DNA of 64,000 bases. It comes from Epichloe hybrida (taxonomy: Eukaryota; Ascomycota; Sordariomycetes; Hypocreales; Clavicipitaceae). The notes under the pieces were generated by a model. The model was not told the DNA's origin. It did no database searches and saw nothing but the letters and a program-made list of their open reading frames with translations. The position numbers and the translations under genes were made by a program. The stretch covers positions 7,440,001 to 7,504,000 of the forward strand of contig JAFEKR010000001.1 of NCBI GenBank assembly GCA_019022495.1. The letters run 5' to 3'. Shown piece by piece: positions 1-12,962 of the stretch; the first letter of the stretch is position 1, and every line of letters starts with the position of its first letter.

Positions 1-1
1 A

Positions 2-1587
<1,586 letters not shown>

Positions 1588-1981
1588 GTTATCTTCATGA
1601 ACGGGGGTACACTGATGGAATAATTTTTTTTTTTTTTTTGAAATGTGTGATGAGCATGAACCTTGGTGGTAGATAGTGTCGTCCCAATTCGGCCATCTCT
1701 TTTGTTTGGGTGGTGGAGAAGAAAAGATATTCTTGTGTGCAGGCAGGTATGTTAAATCACGGCTCGCCATCGAGTGTGCACGACCTTGAGAGGGAAAGCT
1801 GCAGTGAGCATTTCGCTACCGATAGCTTCGTCAATGTCATTTTGCCACGGCCCGAGTTCCGATACGAGCGACGTGGTGTCTTGTATAAAAGAGACCGATC
1901 CCGTATCCAACGACTTCTAAAATGAGCAGCCTTCGTCGCATCTTTGTTCCACATTTTATAGCCATTCTTCTCGCATGACAA
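1588..1981. other. intergenic, 3' flank of the Sec14-like gene
   Basis: A T run at about 1624-1640 and no credible coding sequence. The open frame on the minus strand that continues from the RGS-LOV-like remnant into this stretch no longer resembles a LOV domain. Confidence 0.5.
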
Positions 1982-2791
1982 GTACTGTGTCGTCCGGTTC
2001 AACTCTTCAGACATGAAGCCCATGGGATTGTCGTGGCGGGAAGGGTCCGTGAGACAAAACACTTCAGCCAACCCCTGCGATACATTACTTGGAGTCCCCA
2101 TGATTCTGTGCTAAATCGAGACGGAGACTGTTTAAATCCATACATGAGTGATGTACATGGGTAGATCTTCAGGCGCCAAGATGTCGAAAGCTGCGTTCGC
2201 TTCATCTTGCAGCTCGGGGTTGGCTGTGTGCTGAGCTTGAAAGTGTTCGTGGGTGAATCCAAAGTCTTTCAACGGGCCGAGTTGGCGAAGCACGGCGTTG
2301 CTGTATTCGATAGCGAAAAGCACCTTAAATGCGTCCAGAAAATACGTCAAGAGCGGCACCGAGGCTGGTCGATGGCGGTCCAGGAAGTTTGAGGGTCTGT
2401 GAAGGTGCGCCGAGTCGTCAAAAATAGACTGCAGGTGACGGTTTGAGAAAAGTGGCTCGGAACGCTTTTTAAGTTTGTATTTGAGACTGCTGGTGTCATT
2501 CTGCTCGACTGGCATCATCAGGTCAACACTACCCGGGTCCAACTCATTTTCGCCGATAGGGTCAAGACCATCAGAATCGCCTTGTGACACTTGCAGTGTC
2601 GCTGAGTCTCCTTCCCGGTTTTCGCTTTTTCTTGGCAGCGGAGATACTGGTGGAAGAGGTAAGGGTTTCACTGAAAAGGCGGGCTTATCCAGGCTTGGCT
2701 CGCTGTGGCTATTAATTAACCACAATGACTCTCTGTTAGGGGCCTTGTTTCTTGCAAGTCGTTTCAGACCGAAAAAGCGAACTATAGAACG
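1982..2791 (-). pseudogene. RGS-LOV-type photoreceptor remnant, interrupted and truncated
   Basis: Minus-strand frame with an RGS-like helical segment (SNRHLQSIFDDSAHLHRPSN ... FLDAFKVLFAIEYSNAVLRQL ... DLPMYITHVWI). It is followed by the opening of a LOV/PAS domain (GLAEVFCLTDPSRHDNP ... SEELNRTTQY). RGS-LOV proteins are fungal blue-light receptors that join a G-protein regulator domain to a flavin-binding LOV domain. The two segments lie in one frame but are separated by TAA (2132-2134) and TAG (2111-2113). Both could derive from CAA/CAG by C-to-T change. A 33-nt GT..AG stretch spans both stops and could be read as an intron, but it is unusually short. After 'TTQY' no flavin-binding GRNCRFLQ core appears in any frame before the next gene. 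No start ATG is in frame; a first exon near 2800-2970 is possible. The family call rests on remembered family motifs. Confidence 0.55.
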
Positions 2792-4229
2792 GACCTAGAT
2801 CCAGCCGGGGATAACGGTGGGTTAACTGTTGATGTGTTGGAAGGGTTCATGCTAGCTGGTGTAATCTTTACGATGGCATCGCGAGTAAGCAAAAAAAAAA
2901 ACGATAGATGGAACAATCCAACGGCTTCAATGACATGAAATGCACAACACGTTTGGTTCACCGACAATCAAAGATCGTGAAAAGCAAATGAGCGTTGACA
3001 GAGTACTTATAGCGAGTTGATGACAAAGAAACTGGCATCCCCCAGATCATGGTAATACCAGGAAGAGCTTCTTCTCGTGGTAATTTATATCCATTGCCAT
3101 GCTTCACACTAGACAGATCGATTCCCACGATTTACGATGATAGTCAGGGACTTTGAAATCGAAGTTAGCAAGTTGGTTTTTTTTCATTGTATTGGCTTGG
3201 TTGGGCATTTGCTTTTTTCTCACCCACACTTTGATGTCCAGTGCCCTTTTTTTTCTTTGCATGGAAAGAAAGCAACCAAGCAACCTATCAGTGCCCCCCC
3301 AAGCCACAGATGCTTGCCGTTACGGCGCGCAGGGTATTTGGCCCCGTACGCCTTGCAGGTACTTTCCGGAGCCTTTCACTATCCGGGGCAATAGCGCGAC
3401 GTGGACATGGTAGTTGACCCCCATCGTACGGAGTACAGCCCGCGTTTCCCGGAAATTGCAGCCGCACGCTATTGAAGTATCCTTGTTTCCGTTAGATCAA
3501 CGGCAAAAGGCCACGGGACGGTGCCTGGATGAGGTGAAGTGAGGGTCGTCAGGATTTTGAGGCGGCGTGGCTGCGAGACCCGTCGATTCCACCATACACC
3601 GTTTGAATTATGACGACGCAAGTGAGACAACACGCGGCACGGGAAAAATTCTCACAGAAAAGAAAGATGCTACCACCCCTTGGCGTTCTGGGATTGGAAT
3701 TAAATGTCCGGCATGATGTAATTCCTCAGAAGAAGAGTAGTGATAATTGCTTGCCGACTCCCTATCATGATCACATATAATTCCTCAACGACTTGTCCAA
3801 CGTTCAAAGCTAACCCTCTGTGGCACCGTGGCACTTCTTTGTGGGCCTCGATGAAGGACTAAAAGACAAATGTCTTGATGTAGTAGTTAGTTGCCACAGC
3901 CATATGTTTTGTCGTTGGGAGGTTCGAACTAACAGTCGGGAAATGTTACCAGTCACTCGCGTCGACCAACGGCAATAAGAGGAATTGTTGAAAAAGGTGA
4001 TCGCACTGCATTGTTGCTACGAAAATATCATTTCTTCCGGCTCCCCGGGAGCAACCAATTCTCCTGTCAGGTGCGGTGAACAAATTCGAGATCGATTCCG
4101 TAGGGTTGAGAGCTTCCAATAGCCGCAAGTCCCAGCTTTTCACTCATTTCATGATAAACCCGCTTTCGACTTGATGCCCATCCTTGTCGTTTTCCGGCTA
4201 GTGCAGGGGCAACGACGCCGAAAAAAATA
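2792..4229. other. long intergenic region
   Basis: About 1.4 kb without a supported gene. It has many short T and A runs and one copy of the recurrent 9-mer TACGGAGTA (3427-3435). Part of 2792-2970 could hold the first exon of the RGS-LOV-like remnant; the right end is the 3' flank of the PAC3 gene. Confidence 0.5.
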
Positions 4230-4721
4230 TTACAATACCTTTTGAGCCAGCTCAATTAGGTCAAAAAAAGCCTCCCGCTCGATGTCGAATTTGGACAGGC
4301 CGAGACCGAGAACCAGAGTCCTCCTATCATCGGGAGATTTGAGAGAGATATGACTAGCGATTTGCGCGGCGTAGAGTTGGCCTAAAGTCTCTCGATCATC
4401 TCCACCACCACCTAAAAGGGTTTTGGGAGACAAATGGGTGGAGGGAAGAAGTCCATGAGTCGAAGTTGGAAGCGTCATTTCCACCATACCCGCAGATGAG
4501 CCTGTCAAGGGGACTTGGATCTTTCTCGTTTGTTAGCTTCTAGAAGCTGTTGGCTCTGAAAAATGGAACGTTACCCATTGAGATAAACGCCCCTCCTGGC
4601 TGATAGTGACCAGGAGCTTATCGGAGAAGCTCAAGGACGTGACATCCGTCTTGATACCATTGACTGTCCCGGTAGCCTGCCGAGTCGGCACGGGGAACTC
4701 ATCCCCCCTAAAATCGGCCAT
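4230..4721 (-). CDS. proteasome assembly chaperone 3 (PAC3/Poc3-like)
   Basis: Two exons: 4721-4575 and 4520-4230, giving 145 residues. The start ATG at 4721 opens MADFRGDEFPVPTRQ. The joined protein has the PAC3 pattern: a DVTSLSFSDKLLVTISQEGR strand pair, then QWIQVPLTG across the splice, a glycine-rich loop (LLGGGGDDRETLGQLYAAQI) and a C-terminal helix (ALVLGLGLS-like, here TLVLGLGLSKFDIEREAFF). PAC3 with PAC4 chaperones the alpha-ring of the 20S proteasome in the cytosol. The 54-nt intron ends in AAAG rather than CAG/TAG, with CTAAC 10 nt upstream; only this join keeps the family alignment. The gene is divergent from DHR1 with about 293 bp between starts. It is short and poorly conserved in sequence, so the call is good but not certain. 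Confidence 0.75.
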
Positions 4722-5014
4722 TGTTGTTTACAAGCGTTTTGGAGATGTTTGTTGAACGAGTTTGAAGAAAGATGGCATGGTCGATGCACCCAATGAGTGA
4801 GACCCCGGGCATGAGACCCCGCGCTAGTCTGGAATCAGCTTGAGATTTTGGCGGTCTACCACGGCGCAAAATGTTTTTCGGGCCAAAAAAAACTCCCGGT
4901 CGGGACAAGTCGAGATTGTTCAGCGCAAAAGCAGATTGTTTCCATTGTTTCGAAGCACCGCCGCCTCAATTAATCTCGTACAATGAAGGGTGCATCGCAG
5001 GGATAAAAGACACA
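4722..5014. promoter_or_regulatory. shared divergent promoter of PAC3-like and DHR1
   Basis: The 293 bp between the two start codons must hold both promoters and 5' leaders. An in-frame ATG at 4871 extends the DHR1 reading frame by 48 codons. The extension is not conserved-looking, so I treat it as leader, but it could encode an alternative N-terminus. Confidence 0.5.
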
Positions 5015-8000
5015 ATGGCCAAGTTTGTGCCTCGTCAGAGGAAGCACAAAGTGCTCGCTCGACAAAAGGCCCAAGAAAATGCCCAACACGAGATTCAGGA
5101 CACGAACCAGGAGGTGCTGCCCGCTGCTAACGCCGAGAGCCAAGGGAAGAAGGCTCAATTGAAAAAGGAGTTGCAGCAACATGGCACAAAACTGAGCGGC
5201 AAGAAGGCGAAGCGATTCGAGAAATACATCGATAATATACTTCGCAAAGACGAGAATAAAGAACTTATTGCCAAGCTTGCCGAGCGTCGCATCGACACAT
5301 CCCTTTTCGCCAGTAGTAGATCGCTCGGACAGGGCAAGGAAACAAAGAGGCAAGCACTATCGCGGGCCCTGCGAGAGCAAAGGGCGGGACTAGAAGGCGA
5401 CGAAGACGTGCTCTTCCAAGAGAGGACGGGGGCAGATGACGATTCAAAGGATGGCCACGACCACGAACACCACGACGTGGCGGGATCAAAGGCAGTTCCA
5501 GAAACTGCAGAAAACCCGCAGCCTCTTGTGCCGGATTCCAATCATACAGTTGTCGGATCAGGGTTGAAACGACAATTGGAACAAGATGACGAAGGCCGGC
5601 CTGTAATTAAAAAGAAGCGAAAGAGGGGGGGAATCAAAACTATAACCATCCCGCTGGAGGCCGCCACAATTCTTCCAGAAAGGAACGAGTTCGAGGATGA
5701 GGAGTGGGGGGGATTCAGTAGCAACGACGAAGCACATGACAACGGCGTAAAACTCTTAAATGAGAACGAGTGTAAGGACGACAACGAAGAGGACGAAGAT
5801 GACGACAATAGTAAATCAGGTTCGGACTCCGGAGAGGAAACAAGCGACGATGAAGAAGACAACGATTCTAGTTCGGATAGCTCAGATAGCTCAGATAGTG
5901 ATGAGAACGGTGGAGCAAAACCTACGACGCGGTCTTCCGCATTCAAAGCATGGGCGGTTCAGCAACGAAACGAAGCCTTGGGCTACCAACCCCTTGGGAA
6001 AACTGGCCCGTTGGAAGTTCCCAAGCCAGACAACTTCGTGCCTCGAGCTCCCGAGCGAGACCCTCTGCCAATGGAGCTGCAGCCTACTGAGAACGACGCA
6101 AGAAAAGCATACAGCGTCAACGTAACAAGGTCAGCAGAGATACAAGAAGCTCGCATGAAGTTGCCGGTAGTATCCGAGGAACAAAGGCTCATGGAGGCGA
6201 TCCACAACAATGACATCGTTGTCATTTGCGGTGCAACGGGTTCGGGAAAGACCACCCAGGTCCCCCAATTTCTGTACGAAGCAGGCTACGGGTCCTCAGC
6301 GTCACCAACACCAGGAATGATTGCAGTTACGCAACCACGACGAGTAGCTGCTGTTTCCATGTCCAGACGAGTGGCGGATGAACTTGGTGATCATTCCAAG
6401 GCCGTCGCGTATCAAATCCGATTCGAAGGCACTGTATCTGACAAGACTGCTATCAAGTTCTTGACAGACGGTGTCTTGTTGAGGGAGATAGCCCAGGATT
6501 TCACTCTACGAAAATATTCCGCCATCATAATTGATGAGGCACATGAGAGAAGTGTCAATACCGACATCCTGATTGGCATGCTTAGCCGAGTCATCAAGCT
6601 TCGAGCTGAGTTATGCGAAGAAGATGCGAAAGTGAAGCCCCTGAAGCTCATCATCATGTCCGCCACTCTCAGGATAGAAGATTTGACGATGAATTCGACA
6701 TTGTTTCCCATACCGCCTCCCGTGCTGGAGGTGGAAGGTCGACAACACCCCGTCACCATTCATTTCGCCCGAAAAACGCACCATGACTATGTCGAGGAGG
6801 CCTTCCAAAAAATCGCCCGCGGTCACCGAAAACTGCCTCCTGGTGGGTTCCTAGTATTCCTCACCGGCCGCAACGAGATCTTGCAATTGAGCAAGCGGCT
6901 GAAAGCTGCCTTTGGTGGCATGACGTCGGCTGAAGGTCCCAGGGTCAAGATCTCGGCGAACGAAGCTCCGATGGAAGTCGAAGACATTGAATTCGGAGAT
7001 GTAGATGATCACGGCGATGACATGGATGGTTTGCCGTCAGACGATGAGGATGACGAAGAAGAATTCCAGATCGAAGAGGACCAGGAAGCTGGACCTTTGA
7101 AAATGCAGATACTCCCGTTGTACTCCCTTCTACCGACCCGGGAGCAGCTGAGGGTCTTTGAACCGGCACCAGAAGGCACTCGACAAATCATCTTGGCAAC
7201 CAATGTTGCAGAAACCAGTTTGACCATCCCAGGCACCAGGTTCGTTTTTGACTGCGGACGATCCAAGGAACGGCAATACGATCGCCGAAGCGGCGTTCAG
7301 AGCTACGAGATTGGTTGGATCAGCAAGGCCAGCGCAAACCAGCGGTCAGGTCGTGCTGGTCGAACTGGACCAGGTCACTGTTACCGATTGTATTCATCGG
7401 CAGTGTATGAAAGGGACTTCCAGCCGTTCGCCGACCCTGAACTTCTTCGCATGCCGATTGAGGGTATTGTGCTGCAATTGAAGGCCATGAATCTTCAGAA
7501 TGTCATCAATTTCCCCTTCCCGACCCCACCAGAGCGTCAGAGTCTGGCCAAAGCAGAAAAGCTCCTCACCTATCTATCGGCATTATCTACATCTGGTCAA
7601 GTCACACAGATTGGCAAAACTATGTCGGTCTTTCCGCTGTCCCCTCGTTTCGCAAGAATCCTACTCGTCGGCCACTTGCACAACTGCTTACCGTACACCA
7701 TTGCGCTGGTGGCCGGCCTTTCTGCAGGAGAAGTCTTTCTTCCAGAGGCGCAAGCAATTCCGCAGTTGACTGCAAGAGAGGACATCGATATTCGAACCAC
7801 GGCGGACATTGTAGCTGAAGATCGGCAAGCGAATGTGCGCCGCCTGTTCAACGAGGTCCACAAGAACTTTTGTTATTTGGACGATAGGTCCGATGCCATC
7901 AAGTTACTCCAGGTCGTGGGCGAGTTCGCACATGAACCGACCGAGAGCTGGTGTGAGAGACACTTTGTGAGGTTCAAGGTTCTCAAGGAAATGCAGCAGC

Positions 8001-8647
8001 TGAGGAAGCAAATCACGGAGCTTCTGAGAAACAACATAGCCTCGTTTGCAAACCTGAAGTATCAGGACAAGCTTGACCCTCCAACACCGAAACAGGTCAG
8101 CGCCCTGAAGCAAATGGCTGCCGCAGGATTCATCGATCAGGTCGCCATCCGTGCAGATCTCGCCCCCGCGCCTCCGGAGCAGTATCGGAGACCCAAGCGA
8201 GCTATTGACGTGCCTTACATGCCGCTCATCCCCTTGCACGACATCCAGGGACCAGAGCATGACAGTCTGGTGTACATTCATCCCACCTCGCCGTTGGCTC
8301 ATCTGAGCATTCAAGAGTGTCCCGAGTACATTGTGTACTCGTATCTTCATCGGGCCACCCCGTCTGGCTTGAACCCCGAGAAGAAACCGAAAACCCGCAT
8401 GCATTCACTCACAGACGTCACCGGGGGCCATTTATCAGGTTTGGCAAAGGACACGCCACTTCTCAGCTATGGAAAGCCCATCAAAGAGATCAAGGCGGCG
8501 GCGGTGACGGCGGACGGGGCCATGACGAGAGAATGCTGGGTCGTTCCCTACCTGCGGGCGGAGAACACAGGAGGACAGGGCTGGCCATTGCCGGCAAAAA
8601 AGGTCAAGCAAAAAAAGGTTGCGGGTAAGGGATGGGTTGTAGAATAG
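5015..8647 (+). CDS. ECM16: DEAH-box RNA helicase DHR1/ECM16 (DHX37 family)
   Basis: Single exon of 1210 codons, start chosen at MAKFVPRQRKHKVL (5015, context cacaATGG) because this basic opening is typical of the family; an in-frame ATG lies upstream at 4871. An acidic, serine-rich stretch fills roughly residues 240-300. The helicase core follows: motif I GATGSGKTTQ, motif Ia TQPRRVAAVS, motif II DEAH, motif III SAT, then ATNVAETSLTIPG and motif VI QRSGRAGRTG. After it come the HA2 ratchet domain and an OB-fold C-terminus ending in GKGWVVE. An acidic insertion (DDEDDEEEFQIEEDQE) splits the two RecA lobes, as in DHX37. The enzyme acts in the nucleolus, using ATP to release U3 snoRNA from pre-18S rRNA during small-subunit assembly. 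Confidence is high. Confidence 0.95.
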   Translation: MAKFVPRQRKHKVLARQKAQENAQHEIQDTNQEVLPAANAESQGKKAQLKKELQQHGTKLSGKKAKRFEKYIDNILRKDENKELIAKLAERRIDTSLFASSRSLGQGKETKRQALSRALREQRAGLEGDEDVLFQERTGADDDSKDGHDHEHHDVAGSKAVPETAENPQPLVPDSNHTVVGSGLKRQLEQDDEGRPVIKKKRKRGGIKTITIPLEAATILPERNEFEDEEWGGFSSNDEAHDNGVKLLNENECKDDNEEDEDDDNSKSGSDSGEETSDDEEDNDSSSDSSDSSDSDENGGAKPTTRSSAFKAWAVQQRNEALGYQPLGKTGPLEVPKPDNFVPRAPERDPLPMELQPTENDARKAYSVNVTRSAEIQEARMKLPVVSEEQRLMEAIHNNDIVVICGATGSGKTTQVPQFLYEAGYGSSASPTPGMIAVTQPRRVAAVSMSRRVADELGDHSKAVAYQIRFEGTVSDKTAIKFLTDGVLLREIAQDFTLRKYSAIIIDEAHERSVNTDILIGMLSRVIKLRAELCEEDAKVKPLKLIIMSATLRIEDLTMNSTLFPIPPPVLEVEGRQHPVTIHFARKTHHDYVEEAFQKIARGHRKLPPGGFLVFLTGRNEILQLSKRLKAAFGGMTSAEGPRVKISANEAPMEVEDIEFGDVDDHGDDMDGLPSDDEDDEEEFQIEEDQEAGPLKMQILPLYSLLPTREQLRVFEPAPEGTRQIILATNVAETSLTIPGTRFVFDCGRSKERQYDRRSGVQSYEIGWISKASANQRSGRAGRTGPGHCYRLYSSAVYERDFQPFADPELLRMPIEGIVLQLKAMNLQNVINFPFPTPPERQSLAKAEKLLTYLSALSTSGQVTQIGKTMSVFPLSPRFARILLVGHLHNCLPYTIALVAGLSAGEVFLPEAQAIPQLTAREDIDIRTTADIVAEDRQANVRRLFNEVHKNFCYLDDRSDAIKLLQVVGEFAHEPTESWCERHFVRFKVLKEMQQLRKQITELLRNNIASFANLKYQDKLDPPTPKQVSALKQMAAAGFIDQVAIRADLAPAPPEQYRRPKRAIDVPYMPLIPLHDIQGPEHDSLVYIHPTSPLAHLSIQECPEYIVYSYLHRATPSGLNPEKKPKTRMHSLTDVTGGHLSGLAKDTPLLSYGKPIKEIKAAAVTADGAMTRECWVVPYLRAENTGGQGWPLPAKKVKQKKVAGKGWVVE

Positions 8648-9116
8648 ACGGCACGAGGTTTTCAATAATATGTAGTGACCCCTATGGAACTTGTGCACAC
8701 CATGAAACGACCACTACGGAGTACACTCACAAAGCAAACTCATTCAAGAACTCGTTCCCAGCGCTCTCAACGTCGTCTCCATCGCAAATATGTAATGCTC
8801 CGTGCTAAAACCTATTTACCCAACATGAATCAAAATGCGCCTGATCGACCAGCTCTTGGCTCCCGGGAAAGAATGCAAGTCTGTCACGCCGATCACCCAC
8901 CCTTTACACCATCGCAGCGTCATAAACGCATCATCCACCCGCACCATCGAGATCGACCAACCACGCCTCCCATCACACCTACATAACTTCCGCAAGCACA
9001 CAAACTAAAACTATATATGTAGCCCGCCATCTTCTCAGCATCGCCATCACTGGGGAGAAATTTCAAAGAAAATTATCAAATAGATAGATTCTCCTCAAAG
9101 CCAAAGCAAAGCCACA
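8648..9116. other. intergenic, 3' of DHR1 and 5' of small mitochondrial protein gene
   Basis: 469 bp with no credible ORF. One TACGGAGTA motif (8715-8723). The stretch 9000-9116 is A-rich and is the likely leader of the downstream gene. Confidence 0.5.
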
Positions 9117-9760
9117 ATGGTCACGCCAAGAGCATCAGCAGGCCTCTTACGAAACCACATCAAACTGACACCCCGCGCCATCGTCGCATCACCTCGCTAC
9201 ATCTCAACCACGCCAGTCTCGCGCGTCAAAGACGATCTCGGTGGCCCAGGAGGACAGAAGCCTCCCCCCATCAAGCCCGGTGGTCCGGAAGCCATCCGTC
9301 GAAATTGGTAGGTGGAACTTTCACCATTCATTTCACTGCCAGGCCCAAGTCCATCACCCGTCCCCCCCCCCAAAAAGTGACATTACTGTAGCCTTGGCAT
9401 TCCAGGGAGAGGGAAGGGGCTTCGTTCTTTTCAGCAAGAAAGTAAATGAGAACCACTCTGCTAACCCGACGTGAACAACATAATAGGTTCACAATCGGCG
9501 GCGGCGCCCTCCTCCTAGTAGCAGCGTACTCATACCTTACCGCCCCCAAGGAAACCAAAGAGGCAGTCGAGAGAAGAGCAGTCGAGCTGGAGAAGAACGC
9601 TGAGAGCAAAGCTGGTCTAAGCGGGCTTGCCCCCATCAAGGAGGATGCCGTAGAGGTGGGCAGGAATGTGGCTGCGCAGACGAAGGAGCAGGCGGCCAAG
9701 ACGATGAAGGATCTGAGTGGGCGGGGTGAGACGGACCAGGGGGGCTTTCGACATGAGTAG
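9117..9760 (+). CDS. small mitochondrial single-pass membrane protein, unknown function
   Basis: Two exons, 9117-9307 and 9487-9760, encode 154 residues; the 179-nt intron ends in aatag and joins AAT-TG/G to read NWFTIGGG. The N-terminal 35 residues are basic and rich in Arg, Ser and Ala without acidic residues (MVTPRASAGLLRNH..., RYISTTPV), which looks like a mitochondrial import presequence with an RYIS-T cleavage-type motif. One transmembrane helix follows (FTIGGGALLLVAAYSYL), then an amphipathic Glu/Lys/Ala-rich C-terminal helix. I do not recognise a characterised family. Small fungal inner-membrane proteins of this design are common; a role in respiratory complexes or cristae would be guesswork. 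Confidence 0.75.
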
Positions 9761-10316
9761 GAAGAATAATGGTTTTGAAGAAGGAAAAATAAGGGGGGTG
9801 AATGGGGCCCTTTTGAACAATTTACCATTGGGCCTGTCAGTTTCGTCATGTCGATGGTGTTGTCTGCGCTGCGTTGTGATGTGCGCGTACTGTTGGTCGA
9901 GCCATGGTTCCTAAACTCTTTACCGGGAGCTTTCTGGAGGGCAGTGGGTCTGGACGGGCTTTTGGTCATGTGCCTCGAATATCATCTTGAGCTTTTGATG
10001 GCTGGCGTTCAAAGCCATCAATTAAGTCAAGCGACGATTGCTGTCGGAATTGGTCTGGCGCCTGCCGAGCTGTCTTGTGCCGCACAATACCATTTTTACT
10101 TTTGAACAAACACCAGACGCTACTGTTCGAATTTTCATGATGCTATGGATGCATAATATGCGAGGTTTTATATTCGACAAATAGTCATTGACCATTAATA
10201 CAGTGGACCATGGAACTGCCACTGCAACACGCCAAACGCCGGTCCAAGACAAAGCTACTCTTTCCTTCTTTTCCTTGGCAAAAAGACTCCTTCCTGCGTG
10301 TGTCAAAGACGATTAT
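9761..10316. other. intergenic, convergent 3' flanks
   Basis: Between the mitochondrial protein gene (plus) and HAS1 (minus). I see no gene or structured element. Confidence 0.5.
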
Positions 10317-12294
10317 TTACCTACGGCCGCCCCTATTTGCTTGCCGGGGCTGGCTGCCATACGTCCTTCTGCCCTGAACTCTGTCTCTGCTCATCGATTG
10401 TCCGAGATTGATGTCTACGCGCGGCGGGGTGGTGAATCCGAAGCTCTTGGCGACACGGGCCAAGTCCAACTTGTGCACATCGTAAACAGATCGCAAGCTG
10501 TGCGATGCATACGCATGCAAATATGACTTGAACGCCTCTTTAGCACTCTGTTGCAAGTAGTAGTTCTTTCCAATCAGCTTCTCAAGCTGAGACTGCACAT
10601 TAACAATCTTCTTGGCGGGGAACTCGAACTCGACGACGGGCACACGAGCGGCTTTCAGGTGCGACAGGAAGCCAACTTCGTTGGGCTGAAGGAACAACAG
10701 GCTGCGACCCTTTGTGTTGGCGCCACGAGCAGTACGCCCGACTCGGTGAATGTAATCACGGGTGTTGTCAGGGGGGTCAAACTGAACGATGAAATCGACA
10801 GCAGGAATCTAAATTAAAAGTTTGTCAGCGGCGGCCTAGGTGCACTCTCTCTGCATCCCGTCATGTCATTCAGTGCTTACATCGAGGCCACGGGCAGCAA
10901 CGTCAGTGCAAATCAAAATGCCATGCTCCGCGTTGCTAAACTCGAAAAAGGTATTGGTCCGCTTTTGCTGCTTCTGTTTGCCGTGGAGATCCAGCACGGG
11001 GCAGTCAATGTAGTTGAGAAGCTCGGCATAGTACTTGACCGAGGCACAGCTGCTGAAAAAGACAATGACCTTCTTCTTCTTGGCCTGCATTCGTCGCAAG
11101 AAGGAGAAGAGCAGAATAAATCGCTTGTCGGCGTCACAGAGAACATAGCCCTGTTCCAATCCATCAACTGTACTAAACTGCTTTTCTTCGTCGACGTTGA
11201 TGTATAGTGGGCCATGTCGCAAAGAAATTCGAGCAAGATCCTCTGTCGTTCCTGTCAGCATGGAGGCTCTATTTTCGGGGATGAGGGAGTTTCAAAGTGC
11301 TACTTACCGACTTTCGTAGTCTGCGTTGCGGAGAACAACATTGTCTGGCGATCGTCGTTGGACAAGACCTTGACAATTTGTCGAATTTCGTCTTCGAAAC
11401 CAACTTCCAAAATTCGATCCGCCTCGTCAATAATCAAAGACTTCAAGTTCTTGAATACGAATGGCGTGTTCAGTAAGTGATCGAGGAGTCGCCCAGGGGT
11501 GGCAATGAGCAGGTTCACACCCTTGGAAAGCTTCTCGGCCTCTGCTTTCCTATTGGCACCACCAATGACGATGCCATATGTCTGGGAATGGTGTTTCATG
11601 AGTTCACGAGCTACGCCGAAGATCTGTAACGCCAGCTCGCGGGTGGGCGACACAACAATTACACCAGTGCCGTTTCGAGGCTTGAATCTCAAGGCGCTGA
11701 GAATTTCGATGGCGGGTATCAAGAACGCGAGCGTCTTACCGGAACCAGTCTTGGCGGCACCGAGAACATCTTTTCCTGCCAATAGAGGAGGGATAGCCTA
11801 TTGAGAGATGACATTAGTCTTCGCACAAGATGAAAAAAATGGACGAATGTGCGTTTGTCATTGGCGGCGGCGATCGGTACGGTACGTACGACTTTCTGAA
11901 TCGCTGTCATTTTGGTGAAACCCATTTCACCGATCGCCTTCATAGTCTTATCTGAAAGCTTCAATTGCTCGAACAGCTCAGAATCGGTGGTTGGGGGGAG
12001 TATGGGAGCGCCATCAGTAGGCAGCTCACCAACAGTGTCGTCGGCGGCATCATCATTATTTTCGTCCTCGTCACCGGACTCTTCCTCGGCTTCGTCTATT
12101 TCGTCTTCAACAGAGTCTTCCTCTACGTCTTCGTCTTCCTCGGCGCTTTCCTCGTCTTCGCTGGCTTCCTCAGGCTGAGGCTGGACCTTGGGGACAGGGT
12201 TCTTGGCCTTCTTGGATTTTTTGGACAAGGCGGTAGCGTAGACAACAGGTTCAGCGCCATTGCACTTTCTTTTTTTGGCGATACCGTCGCCCAT
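10317..12294 (-). CDS. HAS1: DEAD-box ATP-dependent RNA helicase HAS1
   Basis: Four exons inferred: 12294-11890, 11797-11308, 11242-10881 and 10808-10317, total 582 residues. The start is the ATG at 12294 ([13 protein letters not shown]). An acidic N-terminal domain (residues about 40-95) leads to the Q motif (GFTKMTAIQ), Walker [31 protein letters not shown] in [17 protein letters not shown] in LFSATQT, and after the introns [15 protein letters not shown] and HRVGRTARG. The C-terminal extension and the IYINVDEE-type segment after lobe 1 (here [20 protein letters not shown]) separate HAS1 from other DEAD proteins. HAS1 works in the nucleolus on 40S and 60S precursors and helps release snoRNAs. 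All three introns have GTANGT/GTAAG donors and keep phase. The C-terminus ends in a short Arg/Gly-rich tail. Confidence 0.95.
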
Positions 12295-12962
12295 GTTGAA
12301 GATTTTAGCAATGAATGCAGACAGGTTTGGCGAGTCAACGGCCTTCCTCTCCAATCCTATTTATGTCGTCGTGCGTCTTTGTCGTGGTGATAGAGAAGTT
12401 GGGCAATGTCAAAAAAGCTGCGATAGGTGGGGCCTGCGATAAGAGAAAAACGCTGCGGATAAGAGAAAAAAAAAAAATTGGCCCACACCCAACGCGCCAA
12501 GCAGGAAGCCACAAGATCCACACCCTCATGATTGGCTCATATCTAAGCTCATGTGCCTATAAGTTTTCAATGCTGTATTTATTGTAAGGGAAGGAAGCAT
12601 CGCAAGTCCAACCATCCATGGACCTTGACACATTCACCGTTTTTATTTTCGGCACTGGTAACATCACATCTTGCTACGGGCAGAATATCCATGGTATTTA
12701 TTGGTTTCGCTTCTCTTAATATATGCATATATCGTCTACCGAAAGGTTCTTCTTACTGGTACACGCAGCTCCGGGGTTCAAGTTTGCTCAAGGCTGCCCG
12801 CCTAGTCAAATCTACATCATACCAAAGGCAGAAAGATATATATCATCATCAGTAGATCGCTTCCTCTTAGCGCACGCCCTAATCTTGATCCTCTCCCCTG
12901 TGAATTGGTCTTCTCAGTCAACCCCTTTTTTTTCTCTTTTTCAAAGGGGAAAGTAAGTCGTT
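12295..12962. other. intergenic, HAS1 promoter and 3' flank of nitronate monooxygenase gene
   Basis: 668 bp, no gene seen. A-rich run near 12468-12478 and AT-rich stretch around 12715-12850. Confidence 0.5.

Noticed and set aside
2101..2135. 33-nt intron removing both stops in the RGS-LOV-like gene
   Set aside because: GT..AG ends are present, but it is shorter than any other intron in the window and the LOV core is missing downstream anyway. Kept only as an alternative.
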